In this document: positions 1-8,936 of the stretch, in pieces | Position numbering within the stretch: the stretch's first letter is position 1 | How the letters are laid out: each line of letters begins with the position of its first letter | DNA from: Spirochaetia bacterium | Lineage (GTDB): Bacteria; Spirochaetota; Spirochaetia; Sphaerochaetales; Sphaerochaetaceae | Direction: 5' to 3' | NCBI GenBank assembly: GCA_022482625.1 | Contig: JAKVOU010000001.1 | Span: 2,652,784 to 2,716,783 of the forward strand | Length of the DNA: 64,000 bases | Translations under genes and position numbers: made by a program | Notes under the pieces: generated by a model | What the model was told of the DNA's origin: nothing | The model's input: the letters and a program-made list of their open reading frames with translations, nothing else | The model's database searches: none

Positions 1-1279
1 GTAGTTTTTCCTTGGTTGCAACGGTAAACATAGCTGTTGTCCCGTCAGAAAAAACAGCTTTGACGTTTCCACCTATATCATCATACCTAAGCTGTTTTAC
101 GTCCATGTAGGTCCTGATACCGTAGGTCACTGAGCTGAGCTTTCGTTTCTTGTGGTCATATGTGCCTGTAGATGAAAGGAAGCTGGCTTTCTTAAGCAGA
201 CGATGATCTGTCGTATTGCCGATGATCCTGTAGCAGTCTTCATTTCCTATGCGGACCAGGATTGGATCTTTTCTTGTATCCCCCATGCAAGTTTTCTTTA
301 CCTTTGTCTGATAAGTTTCAAGTTCTTCTGCAAACTGTCTGGTGCCGAGCAAGGTTTCTTTGATGCAGGAGGCTACCAAGCTGAAGGACTGTTCCAGTTG
401 TTTTCTGGTTGACCAGATGCAGTACTGGATCAGGAAACAATCCAAGAGGTCAACTTCTTTCCTTCCGTTGAGGAAGGCACTGGTACGTAGCAGATGGATG
501 ATCTTCTTCCATCTGCGGTCAGAGACATAGTAATCTGCAGCTTCGCTGTCTTTTTCGCTTTGGATGATCAACTGTTTCCTGATAGCTGTAATAGTATTGC
601 GTACCGGTTGCGGCAAGATGATGCTGTCAGCTTCTTTGTGCCAGGCTTCAAGTTCTTCGACACTGAGTCTTGCTTGTGTGATGATGCAGGTATCAGGGAT
701 CATCTGGTCACCTGTCTGGGTAACCAGTGCAAAGAACCCTGTCTCGTCTTCTATCGGCTTGACTTGGAGTCTGACGAGGAACCTGTCCCAGAGTGCTTCC
801 AGTCCTTTTCCTTCTGCAGGAAGTTCGTTGGAGGCAGCAACAATGAAGAGAAGTGGAACCTGCTCAACTTGATTGCCGTTGTTGTACTTTTTTTCGTTGA
901 TGATGGAGAGCAGTGTATTCTGGATGGCAGGCCCTGCCTTCCAGATTTCATCAAGGAAGGCTACGGTAGCTGTGGGTAGATAGCCGTCGGTAAGTCTCTT
1001 GTACTCATCTCTTTCGAGGCCTTTGAGTGAAATAGGGCCGAAGAGATCCTCTGGGGTACTGAATTGGTTCATCAGATATTCGAAGTAAGCCGTATGGTCT
1101 GTAAAGATGGTACTGAGTCTTCTGCTGATCATGCTTTTTGCTGTTCCAGGGGGGCCGTAGAAGAATAGACTTTCTCCTGCTATGGCACAAAGCAAGGAAA
1201 GTGTCACAGCTTCTTTTCTTTCTACCAAGCCTTCGTCCAAATATGAAATGAGTGTATGTATCCGCTGGTGCAATTCCAT
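1..1279 (-). CDS. ravA: MoxR-family AAA+ ATPase RavA, 3' end outside the window
   Basis: The minus frame opens at ATG 1279-1277 (MELHQRIHTLIS) and stays open to the window edge, giving about 426 residues of an unfinished gene. Walker A (GPPGTAKS) is at residues 42-49 and Walker B (VAFLDE) near 106-111, followed by the sensor segment VAASNELP. This arrangement is that of RavA, the MoxR ATPase that usually works with the VWA protein ViaA. ViaA would be expected downstream, beyond base 1, and cannot be seen here. The protein is cytoplasmic, and its family role is chaperone-like remodelling of membrane or respiratory complexes. A divergent marR gene lies 386 bp upstream. The family call is firm; RavA rather than another MoxR subgroup is likely. 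Confidence 0.85.
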   Translation of the reverse strand, partial: MELHQRIHTLISYLDEGLVERKEAVTLSLLCAIAGESLFFYGPPGTAKSMISRRLSTIFTDHTAYFEYLMNQFSTPEDLFGPISLKGLERDEYKRLTDGYLPTATVAFLDEIWKAGPAIQNTLLSIINEKKYNNGNQVEQVPLLFIVAASNELPAEGKGLEALWDRFLVRLQVKPIEDETGFFALVTQTGDQMIPDTCIITQARLSVEELEAWHKEADSIILPQPVRNTITAIRKQLIIQSEKDSEAADYYVSDRRWKKIIHLLRTSAFLNGRKEVDLLDCFLIQYCIWSTRKQLEQSFSLVASCIKETLLGTRQFAEELETYQTKVKKTCMGDTRKDPILVRIGNEDCYRIIGNTTDHRLLKKASFLSSTGTYDHKKRKLSSVTYGIRTYMDVKQLRYDDIGGNVKAVFSDGTTAMFTVATKEKL

Positions 1280-1404
1280 AGTAAATCCCTTTTATGGGCA
1301 TGGTATCACATCAAGGGAAAAGGAGAAACCTCATGACTGTCTGCAAAGCAAACCGGTACACCATGAAAATGTGTATATAGTTTGTATATATTGTGTATTT
1401 TTCT

Positions 1405-1433
1405 TTGACTTGTCAGAAATTACATAATATAAT
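1405..1433 (+). promoter_or_regulatory. Sigma-70-like promoter upstream of marR
   Basis: TTGACT at 1405-1410 and a consensus TATAAT at 1428-1433 are separated by exactly 17 bp. The expected transcript would start about 225 nt before marR and carry the palindrome at 1486-1500 in its leader. Confidence 0.6.
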
Positions 1434-1485
1434 AAAGTAGTACTTACTTGTATTGGGTAACACATAAAATACATATAAGTTGCTG

Positions 1486-1500
1486 TACTTTCGTAAAGTA
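1486..1500. promoter_or_regulatory. Palindrome TACTTT-CGT-AAAGTA, possible MarR operator
   Basis: This is a perfect 6-bp inverted repeat with a 3-bp centre, lying between the promoter and marR. MarR proteins commonly bind short AT-rich palindromes in their own upstream regions, so autoregulation is a reasonable guess. Confidence 0.35.
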
Positions 1501-1665
1501 ACGTGATACGTTCTGAGTACAGATATATTTTTTTTCTTACACATTTTCCTGGGGGAAAACAGGAGAAGGTAACAGGCACATGGGCAGGTTCATTCCATAT
1601 GGAGGCTTATGGACATGTCAGCTATATGTGCTTGATTATGTGGTTAGTAAGATCGGAGGCGCAGT

Positions 1666-2133
1666 ATGAACGAAGATGATGCATTGGCTATCGGACTACA
1701 GATGAAAAAGATTGTCGTGGAACACGACAAGTATATTGACAGTGGCTTAGCTAGATTCAACTTATCGCATTCTCAGATCCGGGTTCTCGGGTTTGTGTTG
1801 CGTTGTGATGAGGAAGGAAAGACTGTCAATCAGAGGACAATTGAGAATGCACTCAATCTCTCAAACCCGACGGTATCCGGTATCCTGACCCGTCTGGAAG
1901 ACAAGCACTACATCAACAGGACAGAGTGCACTTCCGATGCCAGGGTCAAGCTTATCACACCGACAGGGACCAGTAAGATGCTGAAGAACAGTCTGTTGGA
2001 TTTCTTTGACAAGGAAAATGACCGTCTGACGAATGGCTTTACTGAGACTGAGTTGGCTGATCTCAAGCGTTTGCTGGATAAGGTTGCTGCAAACCTTGAT
2101 ATCAAGTCAAAGCGGAAGAGTTTGGTTTTCTAG
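1666..2133 (+). CDS. MarR-family transcriptional regulator
   Basis: This is a 155-residue winged-helix protein of normal MarR length. An N-terminal dimerisation helix leads into the wHTH at about residues 35-105; the recognition region is NALNLSNPTVSGILTRLE and the wing contains the typical ...TSDARVKLITPT segment. The ATG is preceded by GGAGG at a good distance. The gene is monocistronic, with a strong terminator 27 bp downstream. Its ligand and targets are unknown. The divergent ravA, or marR itself, is the obvious candidate target, with the palindrome at 1486-1500 as a possible site. Confidence 0.9.
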   Translation: MNEDDALAIGLQMKKIVVEHDKYIDSGLARFNLSHSQIRVLGFVLRCDEEGKTVNQRTIENALNLSNPTVSGILTRLEDKHYINRTECTSDARVKLITPTGTSKMLKNSLLDFFDKENDRLTNGFTETELADLKRLLDKVAANLDIKSKRKSLVF

Positions 2134-2160
2134 TTCTCTGGACAATGTTCTAAATGGCAA

Positions 2161-2193
2161 AAAAAACTCAGTAATAGAAAAACTGAGTTTTTT
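2161..2193 (+). terminator. Rho-independent terminator of marR
   Basis: A perfect stem formed by AAAAAACTCAGT (2161-2172) and its complement (2182-2193) ends in a T run. The A and T tracts on the two sides make it usable in both directions. Confidence 0.85.
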
Positions 2194-2456
2194 TAGTAGT
2201 GAACCGGTTAAATGTTACATAGCAATAATTAGTGTCAAAGGTTTTCCTATGAATTCTGAGGTTTGAACCCAATTTGCTTTAGCCGTGTTTTGTCTTAGGG
2301 TATACGTATTTTTACCTTATTGAGACCATTTTTACAGTTTTGTATGAGTTACAAAATACTATGGGAAGCATATTCCATGGTTTTTGGGTTTCAAAGCACG
2401 ATCAAAGGCAGGTTTGAGCATACCTATTGAAAGATACATCAAGTGCGGCTGTACTA

Positions 2457-4031
2457 TCAGTCTTCCTTTACCAGCCATTTGTCTATGGTCCGTTTCTTTT
2501 TGTCGAAGCCCACGCCGACCTGCACGATCTTTCTTCCGTCGCTGCGGTACGGGGCAGCATAGTCCCGTTCCTCCAGCTGCCTCAGGGCATCCTCCGCACT
2601 GCCGTCAGCCTTGAACTCGAACACGTAGATGATGTCCTTCGTCCATACCACGCAGTCACTCCTGCCCAGTGCACTGTGTACTTCCGTCTGGGCAAACTGT
2701 CCCATCAGCTCGAAGATGAGGAAGCAACCCATCTGGAACGTCTGCTCGTTGGCTTGCCTTGCCTCTCCGTATACCGGGTAGGGTACGCTCGAGAGTATCG
2801 AGCCGAGCCTCTCCATGAAGGCGTCCAGGTTGCCGCCACGGATATCCTTGACGAACTGGCCTATGTAGAAGCTTCCTTCTTCCTCACCCAGCGAGGTTTC
2901 CTGGGGCAGGAAGAAGCTGAGGAACCCGTACTTCACTTCCTGGTTTGGAAACTTCAGCGTGTAGATGCCGAATTCCCTGTCATAGCCCTTGATCGTCAGG
3001 TAGCCGCCCTGGTAGAGCAGCGGTATGGGCGAGAGCCTTTCGAAGCGGTATTCGCAGAAGGCATTTTCCCCGGCTTCGACACCTTCCTCCATCGTCCGCA
3101 GGTCAAAGCCTGACCGTTCGATCAACCCCACGAGGAAGGTGGGGGTACCTGTCTGGAACCAGTAGAAGCTGAATTCTCCTTTTGCGAAGGTGCTCAGCAG
3201 GCTGAAGGGGTTGTACATGCCTTCTCCCTCAGGATGAAAGTGGTAACCGTCGTAACGTTTCTTCAGCTCTGCCATGCAACAGTCCCTGTCCATGTGCTGT
3301 GCATGGGCCAGGTCTTCTATCTCGGGGACGAACATTGTGGTAAGTTCTTCCTCGGTGATGCCGCAGATGCCGGCATAGGCACGTTCCATGCTGATGTCAC
3401 GCAGCTGGTTGAGGTCGCTGAAGATGCTCATTGGGCTGGATTTCGTCACGCCGGTGAGGAATACGAACTTCAGGTTGGCATCCTCGCTCTTGAGCACGCC
3501 GTAGAATGCCTTCATGGTAGCCCTGTAGGCTTCCTGCAGTCTTCTGTTTTCTATGGTCTCCAGCAGTGGCTTGTCGTACTCGTCCACCAGCACCACCACC
3601 TGTTTGCCGCTTTGCCTGTGGGCTTCTCTGATGACTTTGATGAAACGCAGTTCTGGCGCTTCAAAATCTTGGCTGATGCTGTAGAGTTTTTCCCATCGGC
3701 TCAGATGCAGACTCAATATCTGTTCAAGGGAATTTTCTGTTTTGTAGTTTTCTGCATTGAAGTCCAGATGCAGTACTGGGTAGGTAATCCAGTCCTTTTC
3801 CTGGGTCGCAATGGAAAGGCCGTCGAACAGTTCCCTCTTACCTAGGAAGTATGCCTCAAGCGTGGAGAGCAGCAGGCTCTTGCCGAACCTTCTGGGCCGG
3901 GAAAGAAAATATGGGTTGTCATCTTGGATAAGTTTCCATATGTAGGAGGTCTTGTCCACATAGACGTAACCGTTTTTAATTAGATCTTCAAAACTCTGTA
4001 TGCCGACGGGCATTTTCCTTTTTGATTGCAT
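2457..4031 (-). CDS. DUF1703-type AAA ATPase with C-terminal PD-(D/E)XK nuclease domain
   Basis: This 524-residue protein has the AAA-ATPase-like domain plus the DUF1703 nuclease domain (PF09820 and PF08011 type). The phosphate-binding loop SRPRRFGKSLL lies at residues 44-54 and Walker B VVVLVDEYDK near 145-154. The C-terminal nuclease core shows Asp459, then Glu472-Phe-Lys474 (EFK). Such proteins are often multicopy in spirochaetes, Bacteroidetes and Clostridia. Their role is not established, though mobile-element or conflict functions are suspected. The gene is monocistronic and looks intact. Confidence 0.85.
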   Translation of the reverse strand: MQSKRKMPVGIQSFEDLIKNGYVYVDKTSYIWKLIQDDNPYFLSRPRRFGKSLLLSTLEAYFLGKRELFDGLSIATQEKDWITYPVLHLDFNAENYKTENSLEQILSLHLSRWEKLYSISQDFEAPELRFIKVIREAHRQSGKQVVVLVDEYDKPLLETIENRRLQEAYRATMKAFYGVLKSEDANLKFVFLTGVTKSSPMSIFSDLNQLRDISMERAYAGICGITEEELTTMFVPEIEDLAHAQHMDRDCCMAELKKRYDGYHFHPEGEGMYNPFSLLSTFAKGEFSFYWFQTGTPTFLVGLIERSGFDLRTMEEGVEAGENAFCEYRFERLSPIPLLYQGGYLTIKGYDREFGIYTLKFPNQEVKYGFLSFFLPQETSLGEEEGSFYIGQFVKDIRGGNLDAFMERLGSILSSVPYPVYGEARQANEQTFQMGCFLIFELMGQFAQTEVHSALGRSDCVVWTKDIIYVFEFKADGSAEDALRQLEERDYAAPYRSDGRKIVQVGVGFDKKKRTIDKWLVKED

Positions 4032-4456
4032 GGTCTGATGGTAACATGTTTGTTAACAACTGTCAGTATAAATGGCAATGGTGAAAGACTGAAATTACTA
4101 TTGCATACAAAGTGAAAATTTCTCGACTTGCGATGAGTAATAAACGTGAGACAATGATGACAGAATAGCTTTATGTGTCTGTCAAATTACCTTGTACAAC
4201 AAGGTGTGTTGCTGAGAAAATTGAGAGACTTTGTAACATAATGATTCAGAATACATAAAAAGTATTTTTGAGAGAAAGAAGTCAAAAGGTACTTATTATT
4301 GCAAGATTTCGCAAGAATACTTTTCAGCTGAATGTTTATCCATATAGTCCGGCTTGATAGAGATTTAAAATTTTTTTGCAGGTACCTGCAAAAAAAATAG
4401 TAGAAATTGAAAAGGTCATATGTGAAGATAAAAATATACTGTGATAGGAAATATAT
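4032..4456. other. AT-rich intergenic region with a long palindrome
   Basis: This 425-bp divergent region separates the DUF1703 gene from the AlbA_2 gene. It holds a 26-bp perfect palindrome and no convincing gene. An AGGA ribosome binding site precedes ATG 4457. Confidence 0.5.
4371..4396. promoter_or_regulatory. 26-bp perfect palindrome centred on GCAGGTACCTGC
   Basis: Seven T's, GCAGGTACCTGC (4378-4389) and seven A's make a symmetric site with no loop. It lies about 60 bp upstream of the AlbA_2 gene, where an operator would be expected. The lack of a loop makes it a better protein-binding site than a terminator. Confidence 0.4.
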
Positions 4457-5683
4457 ATGATTGGAAGAAATGATTTGGAACTGATGAGTCTTGGTGGAGA
4501 AAACTCCTTGGTTGAGTTTATGGAAGAGGCTGTTTGTAACGAAACCATTGCAAAAGAAATAGTTGCCTTTGCCAATAGCTCTGGAGGGCGGATTCTTATT
4601 GGTGTTGCTGATAATGGAGACATCAAAGGAGTTGTAGACAAACAACTACAAGAGAAAATTCTGAATATCTGCAGGGATTTTGTTGTCCCGAGCATTATAC
4701 CTTTGTATGAAGAAGTGCCTATGGATGATGGCAAGCGGGAAGCAGTAATTACAATTTCTCAGGGAATCAACAAACCTTATTTACGAAAGTTCAATGGACG
4801 TGAAGAAATTTACATCCGAATGGGAAACCGCTGTGAAATTGCAACTCGTGAGCAGATGGCAAGATTGTTTGCAGTTGGTGGGATGTTACATATGGAAGTT
4901 TCTCCTGTTTCAGGAACTTCGATAGATAATTTGGATAAGACACGTCTTTCTTATTATCTAAATACTGTACTGGGTGAAGATATTTCGATTTATTCAGAAC
5001 TAGATTGGATAAAACGCCTTTCAGGGTTAGGATTTTTGACGAAAAACAGTGTTGGCGATTATGTCTGTACCATTGTAGGTCTTGTATGTTTCTGCAAGAC
5101 ACCACATCGTTTTCTTCCCGCTGCGGGTATCCGGTTCATATCCTATGATTCATTTCAACAGAAATACCATGCTCAGATTGATACGTTGCTTGACAATGCC
5201 TTGGTTGGAGATTTCGTAAGCAGTGATACAGGCTCTTATCTATCATCAAGGGGTTTGATTGAAGATTTCCTTCTTGTTGTAAAACCTTTTATTTCAAAGG
5301 AATCAGACTCATTGGATGAAAACATGCGGAAAACTACTACCTATTACTATCCAAAGGAAGCCATTCGAGAATCTTTGATCAATGCACTGGTACACCGTGA
5401 CTGGACGGCAAGTCTTGAAGTCTTGGTAGAAAATTACAATGACAGAATAGAGATTACTAGTCCTGGAAGGATGCAAAATTCCATGACTGTAGAAAAGATG
5501 ATTGCTGGACAAAGGTCCCCTCGCAACAATTTGATTGTTGACATTATGCGTGATTACAACTATGTAGATGCACGTGGCATGGGTGTCAGGGCAAAGGTCA
5601 TACCGTCTATGAAGAAATTCAATAATACTGAACCTATCTATGAGGTTTCTGAGGATAATTTCAAGGTTATCTTAAAAAGGTAA
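4457..5683 (+). CDS. AlbA_2 (Schlafen-like) N-terminal domain with GHKL-type C-terminal ATPase domain
   Basis: This 408-residue protein matches the family usually annotated as ATP-binding or transcriptional-regulator proteins. The N-terminal AlbA_2 domain (about residues 15-140) contains EIVAFANSSGGRILIGVADNG. The C-terminal half carries the GHKL/HATPase_c_4 pattern (RESLINALVHRDW, then NDRIEITSPGRM and ARGMGVR). The family is widespread, frequently linked to defence or transcription control, and biochemically poorly defined. The start is supported by AGGAAA ten bases upstream. The upstream palindrome could be its operator. Confidence 0.8.
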   Translation: MIGRNDLELMSLGGENSLVEFMEEAVCNETIAKEIVAFANSSGGRILIGVADNGDIKGVVDKQLQEKILNICRDFVVPSIIPLYEEVPMDDGKREAVITISQGINKPYLRKFNGREEIYIRMGNRCEIATREQMARLFAVGGMLHMEVSPVSGTSIDNLDKTRLSYYLNTVLGEDISIYSELDWIKRLSGLGFLTKNSVGDYVCTIVGLVCFCKTPHRFLPAAGIRFISYDSFQQKYHAQIDTLLDNALVGDFVSSDTGSYLSSRGLIEDFLLVVKPFISKESDSLDENMRKTTTYYYPKEAIRESLINALVHRDWTASLEVLVENYNDRIEITSPGRMQNSMTVEKMIAGQRSPRNNLIVDIMRDYNYVDARGMGVRAKVIPSMKKFNNTEPIYEVSEDNFKVILKR

Positions 5684-6087
5684 AGTAATAGGAATATATC
5701 TGTATTCCTGTCAGTGTGTCATCTGTAGCCAATCATACTATCTTGTTGAATCTATGATTGTCAGGATATTGTCCTGCCGGTGATCATGGTATTGAAGTCG
5801 GATGACCTGATACCAAGTGTGTAAGCATAAGCTGATGAAGGGGCATAGGCCAGAGATGTGATCTGGAGGCTTCGTAACAAGCCTATTGCTTGTCCTTTGC
5901 TTGATATTTCATAGTAACAATATTTGCATCCAAGGTTAAAAATCCTAAAAAGTACTGACTTTTATGGATTTTAATCCTAAAAAGTCAATACTAATATGGA
6001 TATTTTGTAATAGAGATGATATAATCCTTATGAAATGATCGTAAACAACTATAAAGAATATTTCTTTGAGCATAGAAGGATTGGACC
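5684..6087. other. Intergenic region with triplicated AATCCTAAAAAGT motif
   Basis: No coding frame here is convincing. A weak inverted repeat follows the upstream stop (AGGAATA 5690-5696, TATTCCT 5703-5709) but lacks a T run. The repeat cluster at 5941-5986 and a TATAAT at 6020-6025 are the only structured parts. Confidence 0.45.
5941..5986. promoter_or_regulatory. Direct and inverted repeats upstream of the AAA_14-DUF4143 gene
   Basis: AATCCTAAAAAGT occurs at 5941-5953 and again at 5973-5985. An imperfect inverted copy, GACTTTTATGGATT, lies between them at 5957-5970. The set sits 34 bp upstream of a TATAAT (6020-6025), over the expected -35 and upstream positions. It is a plausible binding array for a repressor or activator. 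Confidence 0.45.
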
Positions 6088-7242
6088 ATGATACAGCGAA
6101 TTTTGGAAGGCAAAATAACAGACCGTATTGCTTCATTCGTACCAGGAAGAGAAGGTAATCACAGAAAAGCCATTATTATTGTCGGAGCACGTCAGACAGG
6201 AAAGACATCTTTACTACACATGAAATATCCTGAGAACGATGCACGTGTCTTGTGGCTTAACGGTGATGAATTGGATGTGCAGCGTCTTTTTGAAGATATC
6301 ACTGCTGATCGCTTACGTAGATACCTAGGCAAAAAAGATATATTGATCATTGATGAAGCTCAGCGTATTCGTGATGTAGGTCTACGTCTGAAACTCATTA
6401 CGGACAATATGAAAGACATTCAGTTGATTGCCACGGGATCATCTTCTTTTGATTTGGCAAATAAAGTCAATGAACCTCTTACCGGAAGGAAACAGACCTA
6501 CCAGTTGTTTCCGCTTTCGTTCGAAGAGTTGGTCAATGACCATGGTTTGCTTGAGGAAAAACGGATGATTCCAGAAAGACTGGTATTCGGATCGTATCCG
6601 GAAGTCGTAACTTCTCCTGGTCAGGAGAAGACTATACTTCGTGAACTTACAGACAGTTATCTGTACAAGGACATACTTTCTCTTGATGGTATCCAAAAAC
6701 CGGAAAAACTGACCAAGCTGTTGCAAGCACTTGCACTGCAAGTCGGGGCACAAGTGTCTTTTAATGAACTTGCACAGCTTTGTTCGATGGATCCCAAGAC
6801 TGTTGAAAGATATATTACAGTTTTGGAACAAGCCTATATTATTTTCCGTCTTTCGTCTTTCAGCCGTAATGCTCGCAATGAATTGAAAAACAGCAGGAAG
6901 GTCTATTTCTACGACAATGGAGTTCGTAATGCTATAATTGCAAATTTTTCTTCTGTTGAGTTACGTACTGACATAGGTGCCTTGTGGGAGAACTATCTGG
7001 TTTCCGAGCGGATGAAATATCTTGGTTATACGGACAGATGGGTGCATAGCTGGTTTTGGAGGACCAAGACACGGCAAGGAATAGATCTTGTAGAAGAGGA
7101 AGAGGGGACGTTACGTTCCTACGAGTTCAAATGGTCAACACACAAAAGGGCCAGGCAACCGACTTCGTTTTCGAATGCGTATCCTGATGTTGCTTTTGCC
7201 GTCATAACACCTGACAATGTTGAGGATTTCCTATTACCATAG
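6088..7242 (+). CDS. AAA_14 / DUF4143 ATP-binding protein
   Basis: This 384-residue protein has the standard two-part layout of the family. The AAA_14 domain carries Walker A GARQTGKTS (residues 33-41) and Walker B ILIIDEAQ (about 85-92), then IATGSSSFDL. The C-terminal DUF4143 domain ends in a PD-(D/E)XK-like strand pattern (QGIDLVEEEEGTLRSYEFKWS). These proteins are common in bacteria and archaea, often as orphans, with no firmly assigned role. An AGAAGG site precedes the ATG. The gene stands alone downstream of the repeat cluster at 5941-5986. Confidence 0.85.
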   Translation: MIQRILEGKITDRIASFVPGREGNHRKAIIIVGARQTGKTSLLHMKYPENDARVLWLNGDELDVQRLFEDITADRLRRYLGKKDILIIDEAQRIRDVGLRLKLITDNMKDIQLIATGSSSFDLANKVNEPLTGRKQTYQLFPLSFEELVNDHGLLEEKRMIPERLVFGSYPEVVTSPGQEKTILRELTDSYLYKDILSLDGIQKPEKLTKLLQALALQVGAQVSFNELAQLCSMDPKTVERYITVLEQAYIIFRLSSFSRNARNELKNSRKVYFYDNGVRNAIIANFSSVELRTDIGALWENYLVSERMKYLGYTDRWVHSWFWRTKTRQGIDLVEEEEGTLRSYEFKWSTHKRARQPTSFSNAYPDVAFAVITPDNVEDFLLP

Positions 7243-7506
7243 CATTGATTATGATAACTACGGAGGCTTAGGTTGCTTGTTAAGGTAGTATCTGTAGATA
7301 TGTTTTGGGCTAATCAGAAGTAATATGCCAATAAGTTATCTTATTTCTGCTATTTATTTTCAACACTATGAGTAATTTAGATAAAATTCATGCAAGAAGT
7401 TTGGGTTTGTGCAATGTTTCCTGTAGTTTAATGAAGAAACCAAAAAGCGCTGTTTATTTGATTGCATTTTGTAAAGAAAAGTGTAAAATTAACAAGAGGA
7501 GTACCT

Positions 7507-8304
7507 ATGAAAAGCGACCAATTGAAATCAGCGCCATTAAAAACCTGTCTCATACAAGCTATTTTTTCTCCACTGTTGAACATAAAGAGTTTTATTCCAG
7601 AAATTCAGGAATCATTGAGGAGGAACGGTTTTCCTCAATTAAAAACTGGGAAAAACAAAACAGTAACTTTTAACAAATCAATTGATGATCCTGTTATCGA
7701 AGAGGATGACAACTGGTTTTTCATTTCTTTAGATAATAAAGATATGGTGATAATTAACAAGACACAATTTTCATTTCAAACTAATGCTTATACGACCTTT
7801 GAGGCGTTCATTACAAAATACCAGACTCTTCTAAGTATTTTTTTCCCGATAGTTGATGCATCCTCACTGGTTATGCAAAGATTAGGTTTACGCTATATCA
7901 ACGTACTGAAAGGAGAGGGATGGAAAGACTATTTGAAATCTCCCTATCATGGAGTTTCCATTTCCGATTCATATCGATATCTTGATAAACCTTGGATGAT
8001 CGGTTCTACGGCCCAGGGAGTCACAAGAATAGATGATTTCGGAAACACAGGATTGATTACTATACGAGTATATCAGAATAACAAGGGCAAAACGGTTCCA
8101 TTGGATGTTTCTTATCCTGTCCCTCAGCAGTCTTGTGGAAAAGGACTGGTTACCTTTCTTGATATTGATCATATTGTTCAATTCAACAATTCAATGTCCG
8201 TCAAACCGGAAGAACTGGGGGCATATGGAAAGAAGCTGAATGATGTGTCAAGCAAGATTTTTTTTGATGCATTGACTGAAAAAGCATTGGAGGAATGGAA
8301 ATGA
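7507..8304 (+). CDS. TIGR04255-type protein, first gene of a three-gene module
   Basis: This 265-residue cytoplasmic protein resembles the sporadically distributed TIGR04255 family. The start near LKTCLIQAIFSPLL, the central LVMQRLGLRYINVL and the late VTFLDIDHIV segment are typical. I chose ATG 7507 because AAGAGGAG lies seven bases upstream; an in-frame ATG at 7462 has no such site. Its stop overlaps the start of the next gene (ATGA), so the two are translationally coupled. Function is unknown. The patchy distribution and coupling to an HTH protein hint at a conflict or toxin-antitoxin role, which is inference. Confidence 0.65.
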   Translation: MKSDQLKSAPLKTCLIQAIFSPLLNIKSFIPEIQESLRRNGFPQLKTGKNKTVTFNKSIDDPVIEEDDNWFFISLDNKDMVIINKTQFSFQTNAYTTFEAFITKYQTLLSIFFPIVDASSLVMQRLGLRYINVLKGEGWKDYLKSPYHGVSISDSYRYLDKPWMIGSTAQGVTRIDDFGNTGLITIRVYQNNKGKTVPLDVSYPVPQQSCGKGLVTFLDIDHIVQFNNSMSVKPEELGAYGKKLNDVSSKIFFDALTEKALEEWK

Positions 8305-8936
8305 ATGCAAGTGCGACATTAAGTATACCATCTTTTTCCTCACAGACTTTTAGGAAAGACTTGTCTATATTTTTCTCAAAAGTTTCTTCTCTTTTCAATG
8401 ATGCAGATACTGGCATGCAATTTGAAGATAGTATGGAATACCAAGAAATGATGTTTACGTTGCATACTGATCATGAAGATGAAATTCTTGATATTCCATT
8501 GGATTCCGAGGTACCTGCTATACGCTCTTGTGCTCAGATTCTGCAGGATGCAAGGAAGTACTTGGAATTTTCTGTTACGACATTATCTGCAATTTTGAAA
8601 GTAACACGTCCGACAGTCTATAGTTACTTGGAAGGGGGGTATCCTGCAAATACTGCTGTCGAGGATAAAATAAAGAAAATACAGGAAGTGCTTACTATTT
8701 TTACTAATCATTTGGGGACAAGATCTACTTATTTTGCACTTACAAGGAAATTTGATTCCCAAGGGAAGACCCTGATTGATTATCTTTCTGAAAACAGGGA
8801 AATCACGGAGTTTGCAAATAGACTTTGTGATATGGAATTGCAGAAGTCAAAGATTACTGTTTCGCACAAGCAAAGACAAATGAGCAATGCCTTCTACAGT
8901 GTGCCGGTATATTTGGATGAAGATAAGGGCGAATAA
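8301..8936 (+). CDS. HTH-domain protein, second gene of the module
   Basis: The start is placed at ATG 8301, seven bases after GGAGG (8289-8293) and overlapping the previous stop. ATG 8295 would be only one base from that site. The 211-residue protein has an acidic N-terminal half and a central helix-turn-helix (about residues 75-115: LSAILKVTRPTVYSYLEGGY). It ends at 8936, where TAATG couples it to the next frame. It is likely the DNA-binding regulator of the module. No enzyme motif is visible. Confidence 0.65.
   Translation: MNASATLSIPSFSSQTFRKDLSIFFSKVSSLFNDADTGMQFEDSMEYQEMMFTLHTDHEDEILDIPLDSEVPAIRSCAQILQDARKYLEFSVTTLSAILKVTRPTVYSYLEGGYPANTAVEDKIKKIQEVLTIFTNHLGTRSTYFALTRKFDSQGKTLIDYLSENREITEFANRLCDMELQKSKITVSHKQRQMSNAFYSVPVYLDEDKGE

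Larger units (their letters stand above)
1280..1665. other. AT-rich intergenic region between divergent ravA and marR
   Basis: There is no coding frame of convincing quality here. The stretch holds a good sigma-70-like promoter at 1405-1433 and a palindrome at 1486-1500. The marR ribosome binding site (cggaggc) lies just before its ATG. I see no clear ravA promoter motif. Confidence 0.6.

Noticed and set aside
203-979. Overlapping plus-strand open frames in the first kilobase
   Set aside because: They lie antisense to the RavA coding frame, which has clear Walker motifs; the plus frames show no family features.
2427-3845. Plus-strand frames opposite the DUF1703 gene
   Set aside because: They are shadows of a well-supported minus-strand gene with conserved catalytic residues.
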